Below are positions 17,489 through 25,974 of a DNA stretch of 45,073 bases, in pieces. The notes below the pieces were generated by a model that saw nothing but the letters and a program-made list of their open reading frames with translations, had not been told where the DNA came from and did not search any database. Location of the stretch: contig NZ_CAACUY010000060.1 in assembly GCF_900659615.1 (NCBI RefSeq), positions 1 through 45,073 of the forward strand. Direction: 5' to 3'. A program made the translations under genes and the position numbers. Position 1 is the first letter of the stretch, and each line of letters starts with the position of its first letter. This DNA is from Actinomadura fibrosa. Lineage in GTDB: Bacteria; Actinomycetota; Actinomycetes; Streptosporangiales; Streptosporangiaceae.

Positions 17489-18481
17489 ATGGCACCCGTC
17501 GTCACGATGCGGCAGCTCCTCGAGAGCGGCGTTCACTTCGGCCACCAGACCCGCCGGTGGAACCCGAAGATGAAGCGCTTCATCTTCACCGAGCGCAACG
17601 GCATCTACATCATCGACCTGCAGCAGTCGCTGTCCTACATCGACCGTGCCTTCGAGTTCGTCAAGGCCACGGTCGCGCACGGCGGCACCATCCTGTTCGT
17701 CGGCACCAAGAAGCAGGCCCAGGAGGCCATCTCCGAGCAGGCCACCCGGGTCGGCATGCCGTACGTCAACCAGCGCTGGCTGGGCGGCATGCTCACCAAC
17801 TTCTCCACCGTCCACAAGCGGCTCACCCGGCTCAAGGAGCTGGAGGAGATCAACTACGACGACGTGGCCGGCTCCGGCATGACCAAGAAGGAGCTCCTCG
17901 GCCTGCGCCGCGAGAAGGACAAGCTGGAGCGCACCCTCGGCGGTATCCGCGACATGGCGAAGGTCCCGAGCGCCATCTGGATCGTGGACACCAAGAAGGA
18001 GCACATCGCGGTCAACGAGGCGAAGAAGCTCGGCATCCCGGTCGTGGCGATCCTCGACACCAACTGCGACCCCGACGAGGTCGACTACCCGATCCCGGGC
18101 AACGACGACGCCATCCGCAGCGTCAGCCTGCTGACCCGCGTGGTCGCCGACTCCGTCGCGGACGGCCTCATCGCCCGCGCCGGCGCCGCGTCCGGTGGCG
18201 ACGAGAAGCCGGCCGAGGGCGCCGCGTCCGGTGCGAACGAGCCGCTGGCCGAGTGGGAGCGCGACCTGCTCCAGGGCAAGCAGGCCGACGAGTCCGCGCC
18301 CGCGGAGTCCGCGTCCGACGAGACCGCCCCTGCCGAGACCACCCCCGCCGACTCCGCCGGCGACGGCGCCGCGCCCGCCGAGACGGGCCCCGAGGCCGCC
18401 CCCGCCGCGGAGGCCACGGAGAGCGAGCAGGCCGCCGAGGCGAACGCCGAGACCGCGAACGCCGAGACCGAGCAGGCTTGA
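17489..18481 (+). CDS. rpsB: 30S ribosomal protein S2
   Basis: S2 binds late to the 30S subunit near S1 and bS21. The core begins APVVTMRQLLESGVHFGHQT and includes the WIVDTKKEHIAVNEAKKL and DTNCDPDEVDYPIPGNDDA segments. The core is about 240 residues. The remaining 90 residues are an Ala/Glu/Pro-rich acidic extension, common in high-GC actinobacteria but long here. AAGGAGAG about 11-18 bases before the ATG is a strong ribosome-binding site. tsf follows after a large hairpin. Confidence 0.97.
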   Translation: MAPVVTMRQLLESGVHFGHQTRRWNPKMKRFIFTERNGIYIIDLQQSLSYIDRAFEFVKATVAHGGTILFVGTKKQAQEAISEQATRVGMPYVNQRWLGGMLTNFSTVHKRLTRLKELEEINYDDVAGSGMTKKELLGLRREKDKLERTLGGIRDMAKVPSAIWIVDTKKEHIAVNEAKKLGIPVVAILDTNCDPDEVDYPIPGNDDAIRSVSLLTRVVADSVADGLIARAGAASGGDEKPAEGAASGANEPLAEWERDLLQGKQADESAPAESASDETAPAETTPADSAGDGAAPAETGPEAAPAAEATESEQAAEANAETANAETEQA

Positions 18482-18487
18482 TCCCGC

Positions 18488-18523
18488 GGTCCCGGCGGCC
18501 CCACGACGGGGGCCGCCGGGACC
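18488..18523 (+). terminator. 15-bp perfect hairpin between rpsB and tsf
   Basis: GGTCCCGGCGGCCCC (18488-18502) pairs perfectly with GGGGCCGCCGGGACC (18509-18523) around a 6-nt loop, with further CCCGC/GCGGG pairing outside. There is no T-tract. It probably attenuates transcription or stabilises the upstream mRNA, adjusting the S2:EF-Ts ratio. Confidence 0.55.
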
Positions 18524-18566
18524 GTCGCGGGTCGTACGACCAACGACGAGAGAAGCGAAGAGAGCG

Positions 18567-19403
18567 ATGGCTAACTTCACCGCCGCTGACGTCAAGCGGC
18601 TTCGCGAGCTGACCGGCTCCGGCATGATGGCCGTAAAGAACGCCCTGACCGAGGCCGACGGCGACTTCGAGAAGGCCACGGAGCTGCTGCGCCTCAAGGG
18701 CGCCAAGGACGTGGGCAAGCGCGCCGAGCGCACCGCGGCGAACGGCCTCGTCGCCGAGCACTTCGAGAACTCCGGTGACGGGGCGCTCCTGGAGCTCAAC
18801 TGCGAGACCGACTTCGTCGCGAAGAACGCCTCGTTCATCGAGCTGGCCGACCGCCTGGTCAAGTTCGCGGCGGGCAGCGGCGTCGCCGACGCGGCCGCCC
18901 TGCTGGGCGCCGAGATCGAGCCGGGCAAGACCGTCCAGGCCCTGATCGAGGAGAACAGCGCCAAGATCGGCGAGAAGCTGGAGCTGCGCCGCTTCGCCCA
19001 CTTCCAGGGCGCCTACGTCGCCAGCTACCTGCACAAGTCCGACCCCTCCCTGCCGCCGACCACCGGCGTGCTGGTCGAGCTGGACACCGAGAACCCCCAG
19101 GTCGCCAAGGACGTCGCCCAGCAGATCGCGGCGATGGCCCCGAAGTACCTCACCCGCGAGGAGATCCCCGCCGAGGCGATCGAGAAGGAGCGCGCGCTCG
19201 CCGAGCAGCTCACGCGCGACGAGGGCAAGCCCGAGCAGGCCATCCCGAAGATCGTCGAGGGCCGCGTGAACGCCTACTTCCGCGACTTCGTGCTCGTGGA
19301 GCAGGCGTTCGTCAAGGACAACAAGAAGACGATCGCGAAGGTGCTCGACGAGGCCGGCGTGAAGGTCGTTCGCTTCGCCCGGTTCAAGGTCGGGCAGGCC
19401 TAG
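18567..19403 (+). CDS. tsf: Elongation factor Ts
   Basis: EF-Ts catalyses GDP release from EF-Tu. The N-terminal UBA-like domain (ANFTAADVKRLRELTGSGM, residues 2-20, then KNALTEADGD) and the second signature ELNCETDFVAKN are clear. The 278 residues correspond to the full-length two-subdomain form. I chose ATG 18567 by family start; the frame is open upstream through rpsB. GAGAGAAGCGAAGAG-like purine-rich sequence precedes it. Confidence 0.97.
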   Translation: MANFTAADVKRLRELTGSGMMAVKNALTEADGDFEKATELLRLKGAKDVGKRAERTAANGLVAEHFENSGDGALLELNCETDFVAKNASFIELADRLVKFAAGSGVADAAALLGAEIEPGKTVQALIEENSAKIGEKLELRRFAHFQGAYVASYLHKSDPSLPPTTGVLVELDTENPQVAKDVAQQIAAMAPKYLTREEIPAEAIEKERALAEQLTRDEGKPEQAIPKIVEGRVNAYFRDFVLVEQAFVKDNKKTIAKVLDEAGVKVVRFARFKVGQA

Positions 19404-19457
19404 GGCGCCCCTGAGAGGGAACCCTGGATATCGCGACGCAACGAGGAGGCCGCCGAC

Positions 19458-20252
19458 GTGCCGGACAAGACGACCACTAGCGCGACGGCGGCCTCGTCGT
19501 CGGACGGGCGCGCGCCCGAGCAGCACGCGCCCCGCGCGGGCTGGAAGCGGGTACTGCTGAAGCTCTCCGGCGAGGCGTTCGCCGGGCGCGACCCCCTCGG
19601 GATCGATCCCGAGGTCGTGCAGCACGTGGCCGAGGCCATCTCCGAGGCCGTCAAGGACGGCGTGCAGGTGGCGGTCGTGTGCGGCGGCGGCAACATGTTC
19701 CGCGGTGCCCAGCTCGCGGCCCGCGGCATGGACCGCGGCCGCGGCGACTACATGGGGATGATCGGGACGGTCATCAACTGCCTGGCCCTTCAGGACTTCC
19801 TGGAGAAGCTCGGCATGGACACCCGCGTGCAGACCGCCATCACCATGAGCCAGGTGGCCGAGCCGTACATCCCGCGGCGCGCCATCCGGCACCTGGAGAA
19901 GGGCCGTGTCGTCATCTTCGGCGCGGGCCTCGGGCAGCCGTTCTTCTCCACCGACACGACGGCCGCCCAGCGCGCGCTGGAGATCGGTGCGGAGGCGGTT
20001 CTGAAGGCCACTCAGGTGGACGGTGTCTACGATGCCGATCCCCGAAAGAATCCAGACGCAGTCAAGTTCGACCGTTTGGATTACGGTGAAGTTCTACAGC
20101 GGGGACTGAAGGTCATGGACGCCACGGCCATCAGCCTCTGCATGGACAACGCGCTCCCCATCGTGGTCTTCGACCTCATGGGGCAGGGCAACATCGTCCG
20201 GGCCGTCCGGGGTGAGAAGATCGGCACGCTGGTCAGCCCGGCGGAAGGCTGA
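19458..20252 (+). CDS. pyrH: Uridylate kinase (UMP kinase)
   Basis: PyrH phosphorylates UMP to UDP in pyrimidine synthesis and is a bacterial-type amino-acid-kinase-fold enzyme. The core starts KRVLLKLSGEAFAG (residues 30-43), with VVCGGGNMFRG, the DYMGMIGTVINCLALQ segment and TKVDGVYDADP-like TQVDGVYDADPRKN. The GTG start at 19458 has an excellent AGGAGG eight bases upstream. It adds about 28 Ser/Thr/Ala-rich residues before the conserved core. The length is 264 residues. The position between tsf and frr is conserved. Confidence 0.96.
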   Translation: MPDKTTTSATAASSSDGRAPEQHAPRAGWKRVLLKLSGEAFAGRDPLGIDPEVVQHVAEAISEAVKDGVQVAVVCGGGNMFRGAQLAARGMDRGRGDYMGMIGTVINCLALQDFLEKLGMDTRVQTAITMSQVAEPYIPRRAIRHLEKGRVVIFGAGLGQPFFSTDTTAAQRALEIGAEAVLKATQVDGVYDADPRKNPDAVKFDRLDYGEVLQRGLKVMDATAISLCMDNALPIVVFDLMGQGNIVRAVRGEKIGTLVSPAEG

Positions 20253-20306
20253 CTTCGGCCCGGAAACCGCAGTGACCAGGGCCGACCAGATGACATGGGA
20301 GTCGCA

Positions 20307-20864
20307 GTGATCGACGAGACCCTCCTCGAGGCCGAGGAGAAGATGGAGAAGGCGGTCGCGGTCGCCAAGGAGGACTTCCAGGCCATCCGCACCGGCCGGG
20401 TCACCCCCGCCATGTTCAACAAGATCACGGCGGAGTACTACGGGACCCCGACGCCGATCAACCAGCTCGCGTCGTTCACGCTGCCGGAGCCGCGGATGGT
20501 GATCGTCCAGGTCTTCGACAAGTCGTCGATGCAGGCCGTGGAGAAGGCGATCCGGGAGAGCGACCTCGGCGTGAACCCCACCAATGACGGCAACGTCATC
20601 CGGGTGGTCTTCCCCGACCTGTCGGAGGAGCGCCGCAAGGAGTTCATCAAGGTCGCCGGCGGCAAGGCCGAGGACAGCAAGATCTCCATCCGCAACATCC
20701 GCCGCCGCGCGAAGGACACCCTCGACAAGCTCGCCAAGGACGGCGAGGTCGGTGAGGACGACGTCCGCCGTGCGGAGAAGGAACTCGACGACACCACGCA
20801 CCGGTACGTGGCGCAGATCGACGAACTGCTCGAGCACAAGAAGGCCGAACTGCTCGAGGTTTGA
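20307..20864 (+). CDS. frr: Ribosome recycling factor
   Basis: RRF splits post-termination ribosomes together with EF-G. The sequence runs IDETLLEAEEKMEKAV at the N-terminus, FQAIRTGRVTPAMFNKI, then the EERRKEFIKVAGGKAEDSK and RNIRRRAKDTLDKL signatures. I chose GTG 20307 over the in-frame ATG 20295. It gives the family's usual 185 residues and the residues after the start match homologues, and GGGAG lies about 5 bases upstream. The stop overlaps the cdsA ATG. Confidence 0.95.
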   Translation: MIDETLLEAEEKMEKAVAVAKEDFQAIRTGRVTPAMFNKITAEYYGTPTPINQLASFTLPEPRMVIVQVFDKSSMQAVEKAIRESDLGVNPTNDGNVIRVVFPDLSEERRKEFIKVAGGKAEDSKISIRNIRRRAKDTLDKLAKDGEVGEDDVRRAEKELDDTTHRYVAQIDELLEHKKAELLEV

Positions 20865-21958
20865 TGAAACTCGACGACGCCGGGGAGCCCGCGGGCTCCC
20901 CGGATGAGCCGGAGGTCGCCATGCCCGGCCCGCCCCCCGGGGAAGCGTTGGACTCACCCTCCGGCGAGGCACCGGACACTCCTCCCTCTGCTGCCTCACC
21001 TCAGGACGTCCCCACCCCGGACGTTTCCGCTCCCGCTTCGGATGCCGCCGACGCCGGAGCGGACGCTTCCGTCCCTGTCTCTGGGGAGCCCCTCCCCGGA
21101 GTGGAGGTCGCCCCGGAAGGGACACCGCCTCCCGAGGGGAAGCGTGCAAGCAGGACCGGCCGGAACCTCCCGCTCGCCATCGGCGTGGGCATCGCCCTCG
21201 GGGCGTTGACGCTGCTGTCGCTCTACACCGTCAAGGAGATCTTCCTGGCGGTGATGGTGATCTTCCTGTCCCTCGGCATGCGGGAGCTCACCGACGCCTT
21301 CAAGTGCCGGGACATCCGCGTGCCGTTCATCCCGCTCGCGACGGGCATGGTCGTCACACCGGTCGCCGCCTACGTGTGGGGGTCGACCGCCGCGGTCGCC
21401 GCGGTGTCCCTCACCGTCCTCGCGTTGATGATGGTGCGGATGCCCGAGGGCGCGGACGGCTACGTCCGCGACGTGACCGCGGGCACCTTCCTGACCGGAT
21501 ACCTGGTCCTGATGGGCGGGATCGTGGCGCTGCTGATGCGCCCGGACGACGGGGACCACCGCACCGTCATCTTCATCGCGGTCACCGTCGCCAGCGACAT
21601 CGGCGGGTACTTCGCCGGATCGTTCCTCGGCAAGCACAAGCTCGCGCCCACGATCAGCCCGAAGAAGACCTGGGAGGGCGTCACCGGCTCGGCGCTCACC
21701 TGCATGGTCGTCGGCGGCTGGCTCGTGGCGTGGCTGCTCGACGGCGGGCAGATCTGGCACGGCGTGCTGGTCGGCCTCGCCGCCGTGGTCACCGCGACCG
21801 TCGGCGACCTGATCGAGTCCATGATCAAGCGGGACCTCGGCATCAAGGACATGGGCACGCTCCTGCCCGGCCACGGCGGTGTCATGGACCGCCTGGACTC
21901 CCTCGTGGCGACGGCCCCGGTGGTGTGGCTGCTGCTGGAGTTGTTCGTCCCCAGTTAA
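20864..21958 (+). CDS. cdsA: Phosphatidate cytidylyltransferase CdsA
   Basis: CdsA makes CDP-diacylglycerol from CTP and phosphatidic acid, the entry point to phospholipid synthesis. The 364-residue protein has a Pro/Ala/Ser/Glu-rich disordered N-terminus of about 95 residues, then multiple membrane segments (from about LPLAIGVGIALGALTLLSLY). The family signature near the C-terminus reads SDIGGYFAGSFLGKHK, SPKKTWEG and GDLIESMIKRDLGIKDMG, followed by GHGGVMDRLDS. The ATG at 20864 overlaps the frr stop (TGATG). An upstream TTG in the same frame is less likely. Confidence 0.96.
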   Translation: MKLDDAGEPAGSPDEPEVAMPGPPPGEALDSPSGEAPDTPPSAASPQDVPTPDVSAPASDAADAGADASVPVSGEPLPGVEVAPEGTPPPEGKRASRTGRNLPLAIGVGIALGALTLLSLYTVKEIFLAVMVIFLSLGMRELTDAFKCRDIRVPFIPLATGMVVTPVAAYVWGSTAAVAAVSLTVLALMMVRMPEGADGYVRDVTAGTFLTGYLVLMGGIVALLMRPDDGDHRTVIFIAVTVASDIGGYFAGSFLGKHKLAPTISPKKTWEGVTGSALTCMVVGGWLVAWLLDGGQIWHGVLVGLAAVVTATVGDLIESMIKRDLGIKDMGTLLPGHGGVMDRLDSLVATAPVVWLLLELFVPS

Positions 21959-22022
21959 GGACCAGTAGGGGCGATTAAGGATCGGCGTGGTCGAGGCAGG
22001 GCTCACAGGCCCACAGGACCCG

Positions 22023-23168
22023 CTAGGAAACGACCCAGGAACGTCCCTGCTGAGCTAGACGCCGTACCAGCGCGTCCGAACCCTCGCTCTTGGCGAAGCG
22101 GTGCTCGTCACCAGTGATGGGGACGAGCCACAGCCACCGGACCGGGTCACCGTTGATCGGCAATCCCGTCATGGGCGGCGCGGCAGGACCGGCCAGCCTG
22201 TTCGGGTCCTCCAGGAGGAGGACGCCCTCCCAAGCCGTCTCGCCTGTGCCAAGCGGGAACGTTCGGGCCTCGTGGTACCACTTGACGACATCGCCCGGGG
22301 CGAACCAGGTCACCGACCGCCACGGGTACTGCGCGAGCCAAGGGAAGATGCTGCCTGCCCGCTGGCTCGGCAGAGTGCTCGCCACGGCCAGTTCGATACG
22401 GCTGTAGGGAGCGACGTCGTCCTCGTACAGCTCCACCGTGGGCATCCGCTGGCGGCTCATCCCTACCGTGCTCAGCACAGTGAAGTCCCGGCCGCTGCGG
22501 GCGGGACGCTCCGACACACCCACAGTCGGGGCCACACTCGGCCGGTTACCCGCCAGTTGGCGTCCGACATCATGCCAGTAGTGACCACCTGGGCCGAGCC
22601 TCTGTAGCAGGTGCCCGAGAATGGACTGCTGGAACTCCGCCCACGAGCCCTCGGCACGGCACGTCTTCCAGTGCTCGCGCGCCCGTTCGATACGCGGTCC
22701 GAACTCCTCGATCTCCTCATCGAGGGGGAAGGCGAAAGGACTCTGCGCCGTCGCGTCCCGGCTGTAACCGGGGATCCCCCGTCCCATGTCGGACCAGCCG
22801 GGGATCACGAAGAGGAGGTCACCCGCCTCCAGGACGGCGGCGCCGTCGCCCTCCTCGAACCAGACGACCTCCAGGGCGGCGGTGTCCAGCGCCTCCCGTC
22901 CGTCCGGGTGCCTCACGTGGGACTCCGGGAGGAGCGGCGCGCTGCCCGAGTCCAGCCGTGACCGGTCCAGCTCGGCGGGCGCCTTGCGGTGGTTCGCGAC
23001 CCACACCGCCCCGACGACCGAGTCGCGGGCGTCCTTCAGGTAGGCCGCGGTGACGTCACCGTCGTTCTCGAGGACGAGCCGCCGGCTCCCGTACGGGCTG
23101 GCCTCGGCGTGGACGACCGTGGCGGCGGGGTTCCGGGGTGAAGCGGTCCCCCTGCGCAATACCGACAT
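22023..23168 (-). CDS. Suppressor-of-fused (SUFU) domain protein
   Basis: The protein has 381 residues. The C-terminal half carries the bacterial SUFU pattern: STVGMSRQRMP, RIELAVAST, a WLAQYPW stretch and the ending PVRWLWLVPITGDEH followed by an acidic/Gly-rich helix. The N-terminal 180 residues are not familiar to me. SUFU proteins in bacteria are often immunity proteins against polymorphic toxins, but no toxin gene is visible here. ATG 23168 has AAGGTG six bases upstream and is preferred over the first in-frame start at 23198. It is divergent from rlmN. Confidence 0.72.
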   Translation of the reverse strand: MSVLRRGTASPRNPAATVVHAEASPYGSRRLVLENDGDVTAAYLKDARDSVVGAVWVANHRKAPAELDRSRLDSGSAPLLPESHVRHPDGREALDTAALEVVWFEEGDGAAVLEAGDLLFVIPGWSDMGRGIPGYSRDATAQSPFAFPLDEEIEEFGPRIERAREHWKTCRAEGSWAEFQQSILGHLLQRLGPGGHYWHDVGRQLAGNRPSVAPTVGVSERPARSGRDFTVLSTVGMSRQRMPTVELYEDDVAPYSRIELAVASTLPSQRAGSIFPWLAQYPWRSVTWFAPGDVVKWYHEARTFPLGTGETAWEGVLLLEDPNRLAGPAAPPMTGLPINGDPVRWLWLVPITGDEHRFAKSEGSDALVRRLAQQGRSWVVS

Positions 23169-23295
23169 GATCGGCACCTTAGTCGCACACAAGGTCATGC
23201 GCAGGTCGTCGCGTCTCGCTTGTGTTCCGTCTCAGGTGAGAACGGCACCGCGCACGGACGAGGCATGGGCAGGTGTTTGCGACACTGGAAGGACC

Positions 23296-24498
23296 ATGTC
23301 TTCCACCACCGACTCTCCTGCCGCCGAGCGGGCGCAACGGTCCGCCGAGCCCGCCGCCGTCGAGGCGCAGGGCGCGCCCGAGGCCGCCCCCAAGAAGACC
23401 CCCGCCAAGCTGGTCTTCGCCGCGCCGCGCCGGGGCAAGCCGCCGCGGCACCTCGCCGACCTCACCGCCGCCGAACGGCGCGAGGCGGTCGCGGAGCTGG
23501 GGGAGAAGCCGTTCCGCGCCGACCAGCTCTCGCGGCACTACTTCGCCCGCCTGGTCGACGATCCGGCCGAGATGACCGACCTGCCCGCCGCCGTCCGCGA
23601 GCGGCTCGTCTCGACGCTGCTGCCCTCGCTGCTCACGCCGGTACGCGAGATGGACTGCGACGGCGGCAGGACGCTGAAGACCGTCTGGAAGGCCTTCGAC
23701 GGCGTCCTGTTCGAGTCGGTCCTGATGCGCTACCCCGACCGCGCGACGATGTGTGTCTCGTCCCAGGCCGGGTGCGGGATGAACTGCCCCTTCTGCGCCA
23801 CCGGCCAGGCGGGCCTGACCCGCAACCTGTCGACGGCCGAGATCGTCGAGCAGGTGGCCGCGGGCGCGCGCGCACTGGCCCGTGGACGGATTCCAGGAGG
23901 TCCCGGGAGGGTCTCCAACATCGTGTTCATGGGCATGGGCGAGCCCCTGGCCAACTACAAAGCCGTCATAGGCGCGGTCAAGCGCATCACCGACCCCGCT
24001 CCTGCCGGTCTGGGGATATCCCAGCGTTCGGTCACCGTCTCCACGGTCGGGCTCGTCCCCGCCATTGAGAAGCTCGCCGCTGAGGACATGTCCGTCAGGC
24101 TGGCCGTCTCCCTGCACGCCCCCGACGACGACCTCCGGGACGACCTCGTCCCGGTCAACAACCGGTGGAAGGTCGCGGAGGTCCTGGACGCCGCGTGGGC
24201 GTACGCCGAACGCAGCGGGCGCCGCGTCTCGATCGAATACGCCCTGATCAAGGACGTGAACGACCAGGCATGGCGCGCCGACCTTCTCGGCAGGCTCTTG
24301 CGCGGGCATCGCGTACACGTCAATCTGATCCCGTTGAACCCAACGCCGGGTTCCAAGTGGACCGCGTCGCGGCCCGAGGACGAGCGCGAGTTCGTCCGGC
24401 GGCTGGAGGCCCACGGAGTCCCGGTCACGGTGCGCGACACTCGGGGCAGGGAGATCGACGGGGCCTGCGGGCAGCTGGCCGCGGCGACCAAGGACTGA
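23296..24498 (+). CDS. rlmN: Dual-specificity 23S rRNA/tRNA methyltransferase RlmN
   Basis: RlmN is a radical-SAM enzyme that methylates C2 of A2503 in 23S rRNA and A37 in tRNAs. The cluster motif CGMNCPFC gives Cys160, Cys164 and Cys167. The conserved Cys153 (MCVSSQAG) and the methyl-carrying Cys391 (GACGQLAA) are present. Other signatures are GMGEPLANY and NLIPLNPTPGS. ATG 23296 is preceded by GGAAGGA. It gives 400 residues, including an Ala/Pro-rich N-terminal extension of about 45 residues. The frame is open upstream but lacks family similarity there. Confidence 0.96.
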   Translation: MSSTTDSPAAERAQRSAEPAAVEAQGAPEAAPKKTPAKLVFAAPRRGKPPRHLADLTAAERREAVAELGEKPFRADQLSRHYFARLVDDPAEMTDLPAAVRERLVSTLLPSLLTPVREMDCDGGRTLKTVWKAFDGVLFESVLMRYPDRATMCVSSQAGCGMNCPFCATGQAGLTRNLSTAEIVEQVAAGARALARGRIPGGPGRVSNIVFMGMGEPLANYKAVIGAVKRITDPAPAGLGISQRSVTVSTVGLVPAIEKLAAEDMSVRLAVSLHAPDDDLRDDLVPVNNRWKVAEVLDAAWAYAERSGRRVSIEYALIKDVNDQAWRADLLGRLLRGHRVHVNLIPLNPTPGSKWTASRPEDEREFVRRLEAHGVPVTVRDTRGREIDGACGQLAAATKD

Positions 24499-24553
24499 GC
24501 GCGCCGGCGGGCGTGCTACCGGCGTCCCGCGGGCGCGCGGGCTGAGGAGCACG

Positions 24554-25066
24554 GTGCCGGTGAAGACGGGTACGCGGCTGCCGGTGGCGCTGCGGGGCTA
24601 CGACCGAGCCCAGGTGGACGGCCTGCTGAAGCGGATCTCGGGGGCTCTGAAAGGCGGATCGCCGGTGTCCGCGGAGGAGGTCCGCGCCACCCGGTTCGAC
24701 GTCGTGCTACGCGGCTACGAACAGCGCGCCGTGGATGAACTGGTACGCGAGTGCATCCTGGAACTGCAGAGCGTCGCGCCGTTCAGTGAACGTCCCGGCC
24801 GGCCTCGCGTGAACCCCGGCTGGCTCATCAACTGGATCCAGAACGCGCGCTTCGCCGGCGCTGGCATGCGCCCCGGCTACGACGTGCGGGACGTGGACGC
24901 CTTCCTGGACCGCGTGGTCGTCGGCCTCCGCGGTGTCGCCCCGGCCGTGACTGCCCGTGACGTCCGGGAAAGTGCCTTCCGCGTGGTTCGTCTAGGGCCG
25001 GGCTACGACGAGCAGGAGGTCGACCGCTTCCTCGTCCAGCTCGCGGGCGCCCTCGAACGCCGCTGA
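24554..25066 (+). CDS. Small protein with four DivIVA-type motifs
   Basis: The 170-residue protein is built from four copies of the motif F/L-x(5-8)-GY-x(4)-V-D-x(2)-L/F that opens DivIVA domains. They lie at about residues 9-25 (RGYDRAQVDGLL), 48-64 (RGYEQRAVDELV), 100-119 (PGYDVRDVDAFL) and 142-160 (PGYDEQEVDRFL). There is no long coiled coil of the kind that follows this motif in true DivIVA/Wag31. Membrane- or curvature-associated cell-pole functions are only an inference from the motif. The start is GTG, with GAGGAG upstream. It lies 55 bp after rlmN in the same direction. Confidence 0.75.
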   Translation: MPVKTGTRLPVALRGYDRAQVDGLLKRISGALKGGSPVSAEEVRATRFDVVLRGYEQRAVDELVRECILELQSVAPFSERPGRPRVNPGWLINWIQNARFAGAGMRPGYDVRDVDAFLDRVVVGLRGVAPAVTARDVRESAFRVVRLGPGYDEQEVDRFLVQLAGALERR

Positions 25067-25087
25067 TCGTCTTCTGGTCACCCGGAG

Positions 25088-25096
25088 TTATCCACA
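25088..25096 (+). promoter_or_regulatory. Perfect DnaA-box-like 9-mer
   Basis: TTATCCACA matches the consensus DnaA box exactly. It lies in the 80-bp gap before the DUF1963 gene, 51 bp upstream of its ATG. It is the third perfect copy in the window. Confidence 0.45.
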
Positions 25097-25146
25097 ATTT
25101 CGTTCGGGGGTGGCGTGCGGCATCGGGGCACGCCACGCTACGTGAC

Positions 25147-25974
25147 ATGGACCACTTCGCCGCGCAGCTTCAGCGCCTGCGCTCCCTGTTCGGCCTCTTC
25201 TTCGCCCCCGAGGTCACCGCCGACCTGCTGCCGTTGGCCAGACCCGCCCTGCGGCTCGGCCTCGACGGCGAGGTCACCGTCCACCTCGGCGGCGCCCCGC
25301 TCCTGCCCCCAGGCGAACCGTGGCCGGAGTGGAACGGACGTCCACTCGACTTCCTCGGCGCATTCGACTTCACCGCTCTCTCCGAGCTCGGCGAGGTCCC
25401 CGGGCTACCCGCCACCGGAACGGCCGCGTTCTACTACGCGAGCGAGGCACCACGTCCTTGGGGCGACCAGGTCGGCCAGCGCGACGGCTGGCGCGTGTTC
25501 ACCGGCCGACTCCAGCCGACCACAGCACCGCCAGGAGCGTCGGCGTACCCGAGCTGCCGGCTCGGAGCCGCTCCGTTCCTGTCGCTTCCCTCCCCGCAGG
25601 AACCCGCCGTCCGGCGCCTGGAACAGCATTACAGCGGCATCCTGTCGGTCTACGAGCAACTTCATGTGGCCTGGTCGCAGTACGCCTGGCCCGACGACAT
25701 GCCCGTCCACCAACTGGGCGGCTGGCCGGCCCTCGTCCAGCGCCCGGTCGGTCCGGACTGCCAGCTCGCCTCGTCCGGCCGCGACCTTGGCTCCACCACC
25801 GTCCCCGCCCTCTCCATGGACGAGGAAGCGGCCGTCGCCGAATGGCGCCTGCTCCTCCAACTCGACTCCGACCAACGCCTCGGCTGGCACTGGGGCGACC
25901 CAGGTCGCGTCTACTTCTGCGCTCGCCAGAACCAACCCCTGGAGCAGACATGGCTAACCGTCCAAGCCACCTGA
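25147..25974 (+). CDS. DUF1963 (YwqG-like) protein
   Basis: The protein has 275 residues. The family pattern is visible: LGGAPLLPPGEPWPEWNGRP (about residues 46-65), LDFLGAFDFTAL, an aromatic AAFYYA segment, and the C-terminal WRLLLQLDSD followed by GWHWGDPGRVYFCARQ. YwqG-family proteins are often encoded beside secreted toxins and are thought to act as immunity or binding proteins. Here it stands alone, followed by 2.7 kb of decayed sequence. There is no signal peptide. The ATG at 25147 has a weak ribosome-binding site. Confidence 0.75.
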   Translation: MDHFAAQLQRLRSLFGLFFAPEVTADLLPLARPALRLGLDGEVTVHLGGAPLLPPGEPWPEWNGRPLDFLGAFDFTALSELGEVPGLPATGTAAFYYASEAPRPWGDQVGQRDGWRVFTGRLQPTTAPPGASAYPSCRLGAAPFLSLPSPQEPAVRRLEQHYSGILSVYEQLHVAWSQYAWPDDMPVHQLGGWPALVQRPVGPDCQLASSGRDLGSTTVPALSMDEEAAVAEWRLLLQLDSDQRLGWHWGDPGRVYFCARQNQPLEQTWLTVQAT

